A stretch of 64,000 nt of DNA from Cryptomeria japonica (taxonomy: Eukaryota > Streptophyta > Pinopsida > Cupressales > Cupressaceae): positions 115,827,140 to 115,891,139 of the forward strand of contig NC_081410.1 of the NCBI RefSeq assembly GCF_030272615.1. Direction: 5' to 3'. Position numbers and translations under genes: made by a program. The notes beneath the pieces are model-generated. The model worked only from the letters and a program-made list of their open reading frames with translations, searched no databases and was not told the DNA's origin. This document shows positions 1 through 11,782 of the stretch, one piece after another; within the stretch, counting starts at the first letter, position 1, and every line of letters starts with the position of its first letter.

Positions 1-650
1 AGGGTTGAGTTAGAGGGAAAGTCTCTAACCATGGGTGAAATTTGGATTAAAACTATTAATGGTTAAGAAGACTTGGGAGACAGATTTGGGGAGCTCAACA
101 AGTTAACTTGTTGAAAAGATAAAGTCTTTAATGCATTTAGAAGACTTTTCTTCCAAATTTGGAGAAGTGACTTCCCTAAATTTAGGGATGTGAAATGGTA
201 TAAGGATTAAGGTTAGCTAAGTGGGATTAGAGGGTTTCTAGAAGAATGCTTATGATGCAAGTGGGAAATGTAAGAAGATGCAAGTGGGAGATATTGATTT
301 TAATTAAAATAAAATGTTTTATTTCAATTAAATGGATGCAACTTGCATTTGTAAGAAAGTGCAAGGGGAGAAGGAGGTTTATAAATAAATTTAATTTATT
401 TATATACAAGGATGATATTAATTAAATGTAAATTTAATTAAAATGGTGAAAAGTGGATTTAATTAAATAAATATATATTTTTTTTAATGGATAGAAAGAG
501 GAATTAATCAAATATTTGATTTTGATTAATAGTTGGTTTAGAAGATAAAGGGATATATTAAATAAACCTTAGTTTAATTAATAGGTGGATACATGATAAT
601 TAAACAAATAAAATTTATTTAATTAAGTGTGCAAGTTTTAAGCATCTACA
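1..650 (-). repeat. Partial 3' LTR of Tat-type gypsy element (gypsy-1)
   Basis: This stretch matches about 17706-18372 closely over its whole length, and both copies end in the same TAAGCATCTACA. Read on the minus strand the LTR starts TGTAGATGC at 650, directly after a purine tract, so this is the 3' LTR of a minus-strand element; the rest lies left of the window. Relative to the other copy it lacks about 19 bases near position 85, and carries scattered substitutions and small indels. Because the outer end is cut off, the target-site duplication cannot be checked. Confidence 0.9.
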
Positions 651-664
651 TTTTGCCCCTCTTT
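651..664 (-). promoter_or_regulatory. Polypurine tract of gypsy-1
   Basis: On the minus strand the sequence AAAGAGGGGCAAAA lies immediately before the TGTAGATGC start of the LTR. This is the expected site for plus-strand DNA priming in an LTR retrotransposon and it fixes the element's orientation. Confidence 0.88.
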
Positions 665-960
665 GAAGTGCCAATTTTTTTATTTTGATGTCGTTGCCAA
701 ATTTTTTGATATGGTACCCCAGATATTGATTTGGATGCCGATACGATGATTGGATTTGCACCATTATGGTGAGAAATGTAAATAGGATGTCCCCTCGAGA
801 TATTGTTCATGCATTAAAGGCATGAATGATCTTTTGAAAGAAGAGAGACTATAATAAAGTTAGAAGAGTGGATAGTTGATGACATTCATGGGTTTGATTT
901 GATTGATAAGATCGATCAGATTGATTGGATTGATAAGATTGGGATCAAGTTTGGTTTCAG

Positions 961-1137
961 AAATGACACATCTTGTATAAGACAAAGATGATCATGATGT
1001 CTGGTTTCAGGAAAGATATATCCTGTATAAGACAAAGATAATCATGACCTCTGGTTCTAGGAAGGATACATCCCGTATAAGACAAAGATGATCAGGACCT
1101 CTAGTTTCAGGAAGGATACATCCTGTATAAGACAAAG
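961..1137 (-). repeat. 50-bp tandem array
   Basis: Units start at 961, 1011, 1061 and 1111, exactly 50 bp apart; the fourth is incomplete. Each contains a GGATACATCCTGTATAAGAC-like core followed by GACAAAGATGATCA and GGTTTCAG. The spacing is preserved although each unit carries substitutions. Confidence 0.9.
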
Positions 1138-1160
1138 TGATAGATGATCGTGTCACTGAC

Positions 1161-1664
1161 AGGATAGGTTGAGATGAACTTGCTAAATTGATAAGAGTTT
1201 GTGACAGAAACTCCTGATCAATAGCATGACCTGGGTCACTGATAGGATAGGTTAAGATAAACCCACCTAATTTGATAAGAGTTTATGATCAAAACTCCCT
1301 AATGACAATGTGACTTGTTTCATTGATAGGATATATTAAGATGAACCCACTTGATTTGATAAGAGTTTATGATAGAAACTCATGATTGATAGTGCGACTT
1401 GGGTCACTGCGAAGATAGGTTAAGATGATCCCAACTGATTTGATAAGAGTTTATGATCAAAACTTTCGAATGATAGTGTGACTTTTGTCACTTGATAGGA
1501 TAGGTTAAGATGAACCCACCTGATTTGATAAGAGTTTATGATTGAAACTCCCGAATGATAGCATGACTTGGGTCACTGATAAGATAGGTTAAGATGAACC
1601 CACCTGATTTGATGAGAGTTTATGATAGAGACTCTCGAATGATAGTGTGACTTGCATCACTAAT
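1161..1664 (-). repeat. 84-bp tandem array
   Basis: Units begin with AGGATAGGTTAAGATGAACC near 1161, 1244, 1328, 1412, 1497 and 1581, a period of 83-85 bp, and each ends in a TGACTTGGGTCACTGAT-like segment. A further degraded unit lies near 1826-1908. The array is in the 3' region of gypsy-1. Confidence 0.88.
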
Positions 1665-2639
1665 ATAGGTCAACTTGATTTCTATATGAAATAACTTGAT
1701 TTCGATATGGGATAACTTGATTTCGATAGGGTGACTTCGTCACTAATATGGGTCAATTTGATTTAGATAAGATATAACTTTATTTCGATATGAGATAACT
1801 TGATGTCGATATGAGATAACTTGGTTGATAAGATAGAATAAGATGAACCTACTTGGATTTTATGATCAAAACTCCTTGATTGATAGTGTGACTGCCGTCA
1901 TTGATAGGTGCTAAATGAGATTTATTAAAATCTCACACTGAGTGAGATAGAAACTCATTTGATTGGATCTTGATGATGGATCCACTTGATAGAGAGAACT
2001 GATATGGAGTCCTGAGACTTAGGAAAGATCCCGGTGGCGATGACCTAGGTGCAGGTGGTGGTTTGGGTTCCAGGTCAACAATTTTGGGTGGTAGCCACTC
2101 CTAGATTGTCCCTCATTTTAATGTATTTTGATCATTTTGTAGTCCTTGATGAGATGTATACACTGATATATTTCTTGTGAGCATTTTTTATATGACATGA
2201 TGTACACATTGATGTATAGTGATGACTTAGATCTCTTTGTACATTTATTTATGAGATGATATCCAAGGACTTTGGACACTTATTCTTTCTTTTGATTCAT
2301 TCTCACATGTTTTCGTTATTTTCCTTTGGATCGACATGGGTCACACATGCATGATGATATGATACTGACATGCTTATACATGATATGGATGCATGTTGAT
2401 TTTGATGATCTAGATGCTTTGATATGTAGATCTACATGATTTTGTTGTGACTTCTTTTTTTGTGATTGTGCGTGATGATGTGTTTTTTGATGAGATAATC
2501 TATATGTTTTGAAGGTGATATATGCCTATGTGATGATTGCTTTTATGATATGAAAATCTAAATGTAGATGTGTTTATGTGATGAATAAATGTCCTATTAT
2601 GAAATGTAGATGTGATGTTGATATGGTACTAAATGATAA

Positions 2640-3210
2640 TGATTTTAAATAAAATATTTTTAAATGGAAATGATTAATGCAAAGCTAAAATGCAGTGAAA
2701 ATGAAATGCAATGATATGAAATGAGAATGAAACTAAAAATGCAATTAAATGTAACTATAAATGATATAATATTAATATGCAATGACATGATATGAGAATG
2801 AAACTAAATGATATAAAATGTAACTATAAATTATATGATATGAAAATGTACCTAAGGATATGAAATGCAACTAAAATGATTAATTATATGAATTGTACTT
2901 CAAATGATATAAAAATGATAATGCAACTAAATGTGACGTGTTAACTGATATGAAAAATGACAATGCACCTAAATGCAATTTTTTTTAAATGATGAAATAA
3001 TAATGTACCTTAATGCCAATGTGTAAACAATATGAAATGATAATGCACCTAAGTGCAAATTTGAAATGATATGATAATGAGATGTATCTTGAAAATGAGA
3101 TGCAAAACTAATATGATAATGCAATGATACTAATGCAATATTTAGATGAACCGATCGATGATATGCAACTAAGCGGAAATGACTTATTAATGCATGCTAA
3201 TATGAAATGA
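2640..3210. repeat. A-rich degenerate repeat tract
   Basis: The segment is built from variants of ATGATATGAAATGCAACTAAA with no strict period. It has low complexity and no reading frame of note, and is probably a decayed tandem array in the gypsy-1 3' region. Confidence 0.55.
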
Positions 3211-4198
3211 TCTCTCATTACTGACATAATCATCCTTTTGATCAAATTTTATTGTGCTTCCCTTTTTGTCATCATTGAGCCTTTGATATGTTGAAAGTTG
3301 ATACAAGCATCATGGTATAATTGAACCATAATGACCTGAGTATAACTTACATGGATTTTGATATTGCAAGATGGCACAAGCATCGAGGTATAATTGAACC
3401 AAGACAACCCGAGTGTTGCTTGTATAAAACAGACAAAAGCTAACCTTTGTCCTATACAAATCCGAATTGTCCTCAATGATATGTTACCTGATCATGTCAT
3501 GAGACAAACTTGCACAGTAAAAGGTGTCGTTCACAAACAACAGACAAAGAAAATGTCACCCTCCTTCCTTGTGTCTCTAGTTTCGAGACATCTTGGAGTC
3601 GCTTAGGAGATATGATATAAAAAATAAAAAATAACCATAGGTAAACATGCATTCTATGTTATGTATTTTGTTAGATAAACCATCTTGCAAGTAGATCTTT
3701 GTTTTAGTTTGTTCAGTTCTTGGTATTGATAGTTCTGAAAGTTCTTTTTGTTCAAAATGTCTCTATTTTGATGGTTATCTACTTTGTTAAAAACTCTAAA
3801 AGGCGAGATGTCCCCAGTTACAGTCAGTATTTTTCCCCTAGCTATGTACACTTCTTTCGATATGGATATATACATTGAATAGCAAGCCATGGTGAGATAT
3901 GACGTGGATAATTGTTCGGATAATCAAGGAGAGTGACTATGCTAAGTGTGCACAAGATTGTGTTGCGTTAAAATTTTTTGCGATGGCCATAGGCTTAGTT
4001 TAGATGGATGTTAAAAAAAATGATATTGATATATATAGATGGAAGAGCCAATCTATCACAAATAGTGCCTGTTGTTAGGTTTTCACTAGTTGCTTTTATT
4101 GCACTTTTTGATTGTTTTTTATTTTTTTTGTATTTTTCTTCTGATCTTTTGATTTTTTAATTTTTTTTGTATTTTTCCTTAGTTGTGCATTGGATAAA

Positions 4199-5560
4199 TT
4201 AGGTATAGAAATTTTTGAGCTGCACACTATTGATAGGTTTGTCAAACAGGTCTCCTTCTGATGTAGATAATAGATATGCTTCAGATCCATAAGTTGATAT
4301 GATGACAATAGGACCTAGCCAATTTGACTCAAAATTCCCCTTCTTTTCCCGATCTTTTTGATTGCAGGGATTTTCTTTTAGGACCAAATCACCAATTTGA
4401 AATGCTCTTGGTTTGACTTTATGACTGTAGCTTTGGCACATGCATTGATGATAGGCTTTGAGGTGATCAAAAGAACATTGTTGGCACTCATCCAACAACT
4501 CTAACTCTTGCAGTATGTTTACCCGATATTCCTTATCTGGAATGAGTCCCTTTAGTGACACTCTAAGTGATGGAATCTCAACCTCAATAGGTAGAATAAC
4601 CTTTGATCCATACACAAGTGAGCATGGTGTAGCTCTTGTAGGTGTGCAAATGCTAATTCTGTAGGCCCATAATGCTGGGTTGAGTTGAACATGCCAATCA
4701 TGACCAACCTTGTTCACTGGCTTCTTGAGGATTTTCAAGATAGTTTTGTTTGAGGCCTCCACTTGGCCATTCCCTCATGGATAATATGGTGTGGAGAAAC
4801 GACGCTAGATATGAAATCGTTCACACAACTCTTTCACATCTTGATTATTGAAAGGTCTTCCATTATCTATGATAATGGAGCTAGGAATGCCATACCGACA
4901 AATGAGATAATTCAGGATAAAAGAGGATATTTGTTTGTCGGTAACAATAGTCAAGGGGACAACCTCTATCCACTTTGTAAAATACTTAGTGGCAGTGATG
5001 ATAAACGTATGTCCATTTGATGAGGAATGATGAATCTTGCCCACTAGGTCAAGTCCCCATTGACAGAAAGGCCATGATGTGGTGAACGGTTGCAACTCCT
5101 GTGCTAGTGCATGTATAAGATTGTCAAGAATTTGGCATTTTGGACATTTTCCAGGCAAACTGATATGATTCCTTTTCTATGGTCGGCCAATAAGAGCCCA
5201 TCCTTAGAAGTTTCTTGGCGAGAGTAGGACCACTCGAAGGTGTGCCAAAAATACCTTCGTGAAGTTCATTCAAGGTAGTTTCAAATTCGTTATGATCTAG
5301 ACACTGAAGAAGATTGCCATCAAGACCTCGATGGTAAAGTGTGTCAACGGTTAGGGTATAACGGGCGGCTTGGCAAATAAAGTTGCGTTTCTAGTTTTGG
5401 GATATATCTAGTGGAAGAATATTGTCTTTTAGGTAAGTGTAGATCTTTCCATAGAGGGGTGAGTCGAAACCGATTATGTGGTATATGACTTGGGATTCAA
5501 AATTGTCACAAGCAAGGGAAAACAACTATTCCACTAGGAACTCATAACGATTTTGTATGT
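4199..5560 (-). pseudogene. gypsy-1 integrase (broken)
   Basis: Minus-strand frames encode a retroviral-type integrase. The first catalytic Asp is in WGLDLVGKI (about 5035-5060), the second in IDNGRPF (about 4850-4870) and the Glu in NGQVEASNK (about 4750-4776), so all three DDE residues remain. The C-terminal half (4199-4762) follows the usual plant gypsy layout with WAYRISICTPTRATP, LVYGSK and a later GDLVLKENP. Stops separate the core from the C-terminal half near 4800, and the N-terminal zinc-binding part (5160-5560) is full of stops. The role would be insertion of element cDNA. It cannot be made as one protein in this copy. Confidence 0.9.
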
Positions 5561-5679
5561 TTGGTATTTGCAGGAGTGAGCTAATGGTTTCCATGGCATC
5601 TGGAGCTTTTTTGTCCGACCTTAGAATCTGTTCAAATTTGATGTCCACAAAGTACTTTTTGAAAATTTGTAGGGCACCG

Positions 5680-5960
5680 ACTTGTCATCCTTTATCTCAT
5701 AATCATCATTAACTTTATTAATGACTGATTGTGAGTCTCCAAAGACTTTCAATTTTGTGATCTTTCACTCAACAACCATTTTGATGCTTGTGACTAAAGC
5801 TTCATACTCAACAATGTTATTTGTGCAAGGAAACATTAATCTGTAAGATGTAGGAATAGTGTGTCCTTCTAGAGTGATGAATAGAACACCGACTCTTGAT
5901 CCATGTTTTTGTGTATGACCCGTCAAAGTATAAGACCCATGGTTTTGTTGATATTGTGAG
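5680..5960 (-). pseudogene. gypsy-1 second RNase H (archaeal-type), frameshifted
   Basis: After the first RNase H the minus strand encodes WVLYFDGSYT (about 5915-5943), then in another frame TNNIVEYEAL (about 5795-5823). These are the two hallmark motifs of the additional archaeal-type RNase H that plant Tat/Athila elements of the Tat branch carry between the normal RNase H and the integrase. A frameshift lies between the two motifs (near 5880-5915) and stops follow. Its presence is the main reason I place the element in the Tat lineage. Confidence 0.82.
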
Positions 5961-5984
5961 AATATCTATATTTGAAAATTCAAC

Positions 5985-6470
5985 ATGGATTGGATGACTG
6001 TCTTGTAATGGTGCTTTGACTAGATGATCAATGATAGATTGACCTTTGATAGCCTTTATGTTTGTGTAGTGAATGTCAAACTCACTTAGTTTCATGACCC
6101 ATTTAGCTAACCTCCTTGTGAGAGAGGCTTTGTTGAGTAAATATTTTAATGGGTCGATCTTTGCTACTAATTTGATTGTGTGAGCTAGCATATAGTGTCG
6201 AAACTTTTGGGAAGCACACACCACAACCAAACATGCTTTTTGAATGAATGTGTAGTTGATCTCGTAACCATTCAATGTCTTGCTGATGTAGTATATTTCT
6301 CTTTCCTTGCTCACTAAATCCTCTTATGCTAACAATTCTCCTAGTGATACCTTTGTAGCCGATATGTAAAGAATGAGAGGTTTGTCGGTTGTTGGTGGTA
6401 CCAAGATAGGTGGATTCATCATATATTGCTTGAGTTGGTGGAATGATTGTGCACATCGATCTTCTCATCT
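5985..6470 (-). pseudogene. gypsy-1 RNase H and connection region
   Basis: The open segment 5817-6314 contains EREIYYISKTLNGYE, then QKFRHYMLAHTIKL, DPLKYLLNK and RRLAKWVMKLSEFDIHY, the usual order of the RNase H domain of plant gypsy elements. An overlapping frame (6103-6468) covers the start of the domain, so there is a frameshift near 6310. The activity would remove RNA from RNA/DNA hybrids during reverse transcription. The domain is damaged by at least one stop and one shift. Confidence 0.85.
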
Positions 6471-7301
6471 AAAAGGGACATTCTTGTGGAGTAGATGAGT
6501 AAATGGAAGGCACTTGTCGGCTAGTTGAGAAATGAATCTTCTTATAGATTGTAGCCGTCCTTGTAGAGATCTTAATTGACTAATATTTTTAGGAGGTGGC
6601 ATCTCCATGATTTGTTGTACCTTTACGGGGTCCACCTTGATTCTTTTTTCGGAGACTATGTATCCCAAGAGTTTGCCAGATGTTACATCAAAGACACACT
6701 TTTTAGGATTTAGTCATACATTGAATTGTTCTAGCCTCTAAAAGATTTTATCCAAAATATCCATATCGCCCTCTCTTGTGAATGATTTGGCCAATAGATC
6801 ATCTACATATTCCTCTATGAGTGTGTGCATCATGTCATGAAAGATTGTAGTCATTGCTCTTTGATAGGTCGCTCCTGCATTCTTCAAGCCAACAGGCATG
6901 AAATTCTAGCAGGAAGTACCCCATGGACATGTAAATCTTGCTTTATCTTGGTCTTCTGGTGCTATCTTAATTTGATTGTAGCCTAAGAAATTTTCCATGA
7001 GTGATAACATATCATGTCTTGCTGTTAGATCTGCAATTGTGTCAATGCTGGGTAAAGGAAATTCATCCTTCGGACAAGCCTTGTTGAGATCCCTGAAGTC
7101 AGTACAAATTCTGATGCTTTTATCTGGTTTGGCTATAGGTACAATGTTAGAGACCCATTTCACATAATCTATAGGGAAGATGAATCCTACATCAATTAAT
7201 TTCTTCACTTCTTCTTTAACCAATATGGAGACATGCGGGTTCATTTTTCTCTGTTTCTGCTTGACAAGCTTAGCTCCTGGCGCTATAGATAAGTGGTGCA
7301 C
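6465..7301 (-). pseudogene. gypsy-1 reverse transcriptase (stops in frame)
   Basis: The minus strand reads LVKEEVKKLIDVGFI, SNIVPIAKPDKSIRICTDFRDLN (first part of the finger motifs), KDEFPLPSIDTIAD, then a stop near 6907. It resumes with the YVDD catalytic motif at 6798-6809 and continues to LGYIVSEKRIKVDP and the thumb (6465-6668). Catalytic Asp residues are retained but several stops break the frame. RVT_1 family and order of motifs fit plant Ty3/gypsy. A spacer of about 350 residues (7302-8459) separates it from the upstream G-patch. Confidence 0.93.
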
Positions 7302-8459
7302 GATCTAGTTGGGATCTACTCCTGGCATATCTGCATAAGACCAAGAAAAATTGGTTTTCTTTTCTTTGAAGAATTTGGTGAAATCTGGCCTTTCTTGTTC
7401 TATTAATGACTCTACCAGGTGTATAGTCTTTGTTGTTGCTTCAGTGCCGATTTTGATTGATTGAGTTGGTTCAATCAAAATTGGTGATCTCTCCTGATAA
7501 TGTTTAGGAAGAGTGTCACGTCTCTCATCTTTTGGTGCCTCAAAGAGGTTTTCACCATCAAATACGACCTTTGTTTTTACTTTTTTATAAGGTAATACTG
7601 CCATTAAATGGTTTTCATGATTAGAACAATTTTTGATTTTATTCAATTTGCGACTAAGAGACTTGGCACTCTACTGATTAAGAACGTCGTTATGAGATTC
7701 GCTGGTGGAACATGTTTTCGGGTTCACGGAACAAAGGTATTGGAAAATAGTGTCATCATCTGGGAAGATAGGTATGTTAAGTTTCTCAAGTTGTTCCCAG
7801 TCTATGAGTTCAGGATGTATGAGTGGAGGATGCATGAGTGGTAAGGAATCATCTGGTGGGTTAAGCTCCATAATAGTGAGGATCATGATGGAAATGTTGT
7901 CAAAGTTGTCAATAATATGAGTAAGGTATACAATGGTACTCTCTTCGGTATTGCCTATTTCATAGCGAAGCTACTCGTTCTTGCTAGCCTCGTAGATATG
8001 TTGTGGTGCAAATTCAAATGATCTAGACCCCGAGATTTGTCTTTCATCAAGCACGGGTGTATATGTGTGGATTGTATCTACCTTAATGTCTTTAGTTACA
8101 TCTGAGCAAGTATCCCATTCATATTCGTGTGAGTCTATTTTATAATCACTCTCTAGGACTTTATTGCTATAGGTAATGGGGATACCATTTGGTGAGAAGG
8201 GTTTTACTTCAGGTATAGTTCTCGCTTCTGTTTATGGATTTTCTTGCATTCTGTTTGAATCAGGCCCTGTACTAGGTTGCAATCTATGAATCTGTTTGTG
8301 AGAAGCCTCCTCTCTTTGTATGGAAAGCTCTTCTTGTTGTTTCTCATATTCCTCCTCCTTGTGTTTGTGAAATGCCTCATCAATTGCTTGTTGTTGTATT
8401 AATTCTCGTTTCTTTTGTTGTTACTTTGTGGTTTCTGTTTGTCGATCCTATGGATTCAG
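7302..8459 (-). pseudogene. gypsy-1 protease-RT spacer, degenerate coding
   Basis: Open minus-strand segments at 7305-7646 and 7671-7886 and readable fragments up to 8459 link the G-patch to RT. The 7305-7646 piece includes ERPDFTKFFKEKKTNFSWSY followed by ADMPGVDPN, a sequence type that precedes RT in plant gypsy polyproteins. The 8290-8400 part reads as a Gln/Glu-rich stretch. Stops separate the pieces. No enzyme domain is recognised. Confidence 0.7.
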
Positions 8460-8813
8460 TTATTGATGTTGTCCATACCCTAGTCCGGATTTGTCTTTGG
8501 CAAGTTGTGAGTGTGGCTGGATTGGTTCTAAGATACCTTCTTTCCGTTTGTCGATAGGACCATTTCCTGAATATCCCATCCTTTGCATGATTCTGAACCC
8601 ATTGCCATATTTCTTGGTTGGAAGGGTGACACTTAACATTGTTGCTTGTGTATTTTTATCATCTTTGTATAACTTGTTCAAAACTTCTTTGTCATCTATT
8701 TCATTTGCTAGTGTTCCTACTTGAATGAACATACCATCAAACTTTTTGATAGGTTGTGAAGATTGTTGTCTTGAAGTTGATGGTTGTCCAAGAGACCTTG
8801 GTGAAATTGGCAA
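8460..8813 (-). pseudogene. G-patch segment of gypsy-1 polyprotein
   Basis: This 117-residue open segment follows the protease and precedes RT. Residues about 68-115 contain KYGNGFRIMQRMGYSGNGPI, then KEGILEPI and KSGLGYG, which fits the G-patch pattern (Gly-rich start, aromatic/hydrophobic spacing, a second Gly cluster and a terminal GLGY). G-patches are short RNA-binding or helicase-cofactor modules. They are known after the protease in betaretroviruses and in some plant gypsy elements. I infer that here it was part of the polyprotein. The start Met at 8813 is probably not a true start. Confidence 0.75.
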
Positions 8814-8843
8814 TTTTGATAGACATAGGGATTCAAAAGAGTA

Positions 8844-9345
8844 TTATCCCATGCCTTTATCCCTCAACTTCATATTTTTATCAAAATCTATGGATAAAGA
8901 TTTGAGTTGATCCTTGTTGTTTGATGATGTGGAAGCGAGAGCTTCCCTGTTATGTGGTACAAGAACATTCTGAACTGCTTTGAGATTATTGCAATACTGA
9001 AAAGGATTTGTGTTTGTCGTGATGGAAATTTCTTGTCCATCATATGAGAATTTTAGGAACTGATGATATGTTGAGGGTGCTTCTTGCATTTCATGGATCC
9101 AGGGATGACCCAAAAGTATGTTGTAAGATAAATCTATGTTAAAAACTTGACATAGAGTATCTCTCTGAACTGGTCCTACTTGAATAGGTAGTATCACAAG
9201 CCCTTTTGATAATCTTTCCTCATCATCACATGCTTTGATTGTTATTTTTTTCTTAGGGTCAACGGTTGTTTCCGAGAAACCCAATGCACAGATAAGTTTT
9301 AAAGTACAAATATTTAGACTGGCTCCTCCATCTATTAGTCTTCAC
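8844..9345 (-). pseudogene. gypsy-1 aspartic protease
   Basis: The minus strand encodes LIDGGASLNIC at about 9310-9342, matching the retropepsin active site with Asp present but Gly in the usual Ser/Thr position. The open frame 8844-9284 follows with QVFNIDLSYNILLGHPWIHE, the conserved second half of plant gypsy proteases. The domain would cut the polyprotein. No stop interrupts the segment from the active site to 8844, so this is the best preserved part of the element. Confidence 0.88.
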
Positions 9346-9787
9346 TTCACTCGATGTTTATTGACCAGGACTTCAATATGGAGTGAAGTATTATGCAAAT
9401 GATTTAGAGAGACATCATTGTGCTTTGAAAATGATAGATTGTGAGGCACGGTTAAATGTCCCACCATGGCTTGGAATCGATCAATATCCAGGTTATTTGG
9501 AACTGTAGTGTTAACAAGAGACTTTTCCACAATATCCTTGTGTGCAGGTGAGATCTTGAGAAGCTCTAATATGGATATGTGGGCTCGTGTCTTTATCAAT
9601 TGATCTACTAGGTTGTATTGATTGTTTGGAGATTTCATTTTGGAGGTACTCCCTTTTAATACATTTCTAGATTGAGCTCGTGTAGTCACATTGATTGGAA
9701 CATGTTCTTGTTTGTCTTTGATCTTTATGACATTAACCTGGTCGTCGTAGGCTAATATGTGATTGATAACATTGTTGTACACATGAT
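9346..9787 (-). pseudogene. gypsy-1 gag-protease linker
   Basis: A 146-residue open segment (9342-9782) runs into the protease active site without a stop. It contains TTRAQSRNVLKGSTSK and a region LVDQLIKTRAHISILELLK, the type of linker seen just before the protease in plant gypsy polyproteins. No enzymatic domain is visible. Confidence 0.72.
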
Positions 9788-10141
9788 TTATACGAGCCCC
9801 TTTGTTGTTATAGGATGATGATGTGCCTTTTCATAATTTGGGAGTGGATTTTTGAAGGCCTCATGATCATCATTGGTTTTATGACCATCTACCGTTATGT
9901 CACCATTATCTAGCAAATTGTGAACCAAATTCTTCAACCTTAGGCAATCATTTGTGCAATGCCCTTTGTTTCTATGATATTCATAGTAGTGAACATAATT
10001 CCACCATGATGGTTTGATTTGAGGTTCAAAATCCCTTGTGTTTTGAAATGTAATGAGTTTATTTGCCAATAGCTCTCAAAATGTTATTCAAGGGTTTTCC
10101 CTAAAGGTGTAAAATTTTGTCGATATGGTGCTGGTTTCGGG
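9788..10141 (-). pseudogene. gypsy-1 gag C-terminal zinc-binding segment
   Basis: The open segment 9788-10069 contains YEYHRNKGHCTNDCLRLKNL followed by VHNLLDNGDI. This matches the Tat-type gag knuckle with a leading Tyr in place of the first Cys, followed by the His/Cys pairs. It should bind the genomic RNA. A stop-rich 70-bp interval separates it from the main gag segment. Confidence 0.75.
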
Positions 10142-10918
10142 TTAGTTGTTTCCATAATTGTTGTTCCCTTGGTTGATGTTTCCTTGATTGTTGGTACTTT
10201 GATTAGTGTTTCCTTGATTGTTGGCCAGAGGAGTAGTACCAAATAAGTTTAACACCAGTTGTTTTACTTTAACATTGTTTACTACACCATCATTGACAAC
10301 ATTCTTGTTCCTTGTCCAAAATTTGGACTTGTCTGAGTTGTTGTAGTTGTTGTTATAGTTGTTGTTTGATGAACTAGTGCCTTCTTTAGAGAAATTCAAA
10401 GTTCCTCTTTTGATGGATGCTTCTTCTATCTGGATGCCATTTTCGATCAACTTTTTAAAACTAGGTAGACATTGCAGTTTAAGTTGATATCTCATCTCAT
10501 CATTAAGATTGTCTATGAAGATTTCCATTTTCTCTTTTTCAGGTACAGTTCGGGGATAAAGAGAGATCAATCTTCTCCATCTTTGCAAAAACATCATGAA
10601 TGATTCATTGTTCTTTTGTTTTGTGTTGCAAAGATCAAGCATGGTAACCTCATGTTGAATGTTATAGGAATATTGGGAAACAAACTTAATCACCAACTCC
10701 TCAAATGATCTGATGGGAAGTATAATTTTTGAAAGCCATTCCATCATTTGTCCCCCTGGGCACCTTGGAATAACCTCATCATGTAAGTGCCATTGTGGGA
10801 AAACTCCAAGCTCATCATGAAAAATTCCCTTATGTGATCGTGATGATCACTTTTACCATTGTATTTGTCATACTTTGGTATTTCAGCGTTTGGTGGGAAT
10901 GGTGCCATGTTCAAACTT
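10142..10918 (-). pseudogene. gypsy-1 gag (retrotransposon gag domain)
   Basis: A probable gag core starts near the ATG at 10906-10908 with MAPFPPNAEIPKYDKYNG, breaks at a stop near 10747 and continues in the open segment 10142-10747. Motifs NESFMMFLQRWRRL and then YPRTVPEKEKMEIFIDNL fit the plant gypsy gag family (PF03732 type). The C-terminal part is Asn-rich, with NNYNNNYNN and NQGN repeats. It would form the particle shell. One stop in the core makes this copy non-functional as read. Confidence 0.85.
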
Positions 10919-11782
10919 CAATCAAATGGGTAAGGATAAATATCCTCTAAGGAATATCGCGTGGTAGTTCCTTGTTGCATGTCGTCCATTTGTTGTTGAA
11001 GTGCTTGTAGTTTTTGTGTGAGTGTAGTGAGAGGATTGTTTCCAGTAGTAGTATCCCAATGGTTGATGTCACCTTGATTATTGGTGTCACCCTGATCATT
11101 GGTATCACTTTGATCATGTGTATTGTCATGATTAGTGCTAGAGGTGCGTGTTCTTGATTTTGTCTTTTTGGTACTCTCAGTTTGTTTTGGTCGTTTTGTG
11201 TCAAAATCCTTAGGGATTTTGATACCTTTTCTAGATAGCAGGAGGAAGTATTTCTATTTGTCAGTTTCAATGAGTTTTTTGAGAAGTTTGTAGGCCAGGG
11301 TCTTGTTGTGCCTCCTCAATAACTTTGTTTGTTATTTCTTTTTCATCCATATGTAGGTAGTTTTTCCAAGTGTTGACTTCTCGATGTCTCATGCTTGATT
11401 TAGGCTTGTCATTCCACTCAACATTTTTATGAGATCTGTAGAAATTGACATGACTTAAGTGGATTAAATATGTGATGGGATCCTTGGGAAAATAAGCTAA
11501 ATTGATTTTTCCTCCTTCGGCGAGGCATTGAGAAAATGCTGATTTTTGTTGAAAGGTACGTGCTTGTAAATTTTCCTCGTCAAACTTAGTTCCTTTACCG
11601 CATAGATAATTATGAAAGCGGTGTAAGAAAGCATGGTGTTTTAGGAAGAGTGTATGGTTTATGTAGAGGAGTTCCCTTCTTTTCAAGACCTTCTTTTGAC
11701 TAGGTTGTATCCTTTTTAGATTAGTTTTCAGACAAGGATGCTTCTTCTTGATGTGTTGAAGAATGGTCACGCAAGTGATCAA
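10919..11782 (-). pseudogene. gypsy-1 gag N-terminal region, frameshifted
   Basis: Minus-strand open segments at 11267-11782 and 10947-11270 lie upstream of the gag core. The first contains FHNYLCGKGTKFDEENL and SHVNFYRSHKNVEWND. In another frame the second gives Asp/Asn/Thr-rich repeats built on DQSDTND-like units followed by TLTQKLQALQQQMDDMQQ, a likely short coiled coil. The frames must shift near 11270. I recognise no defined domain in the first part. Confidence 0.6.

Larger units (their letters stand above)
665..4198 (-). other. gypsy-1 3' untranslated region, no gene seen
   Basis: About 3.5 kb separates the integrase end from the polypurine tract. It holds two tandem arrays (961-1137 and 1161-1664), a weaker set of GATAACTTGATTTCGATATGG-like repeats near 1680-1830, and an A-rich degenerate stretch at 2640-3210. 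Short open frames such as 3654-3890 (minus) match nothing I recognise and show no domain. Long 3' regions with repeats are common in the Tat lineage. Confidence 0.6.

Noticed and set aside
961-1664. CRISPR-like array
   Set aside because: Units are contiguous tandem repeats without unique spacers, inside a retrotransposon 3' region of a plant genome.
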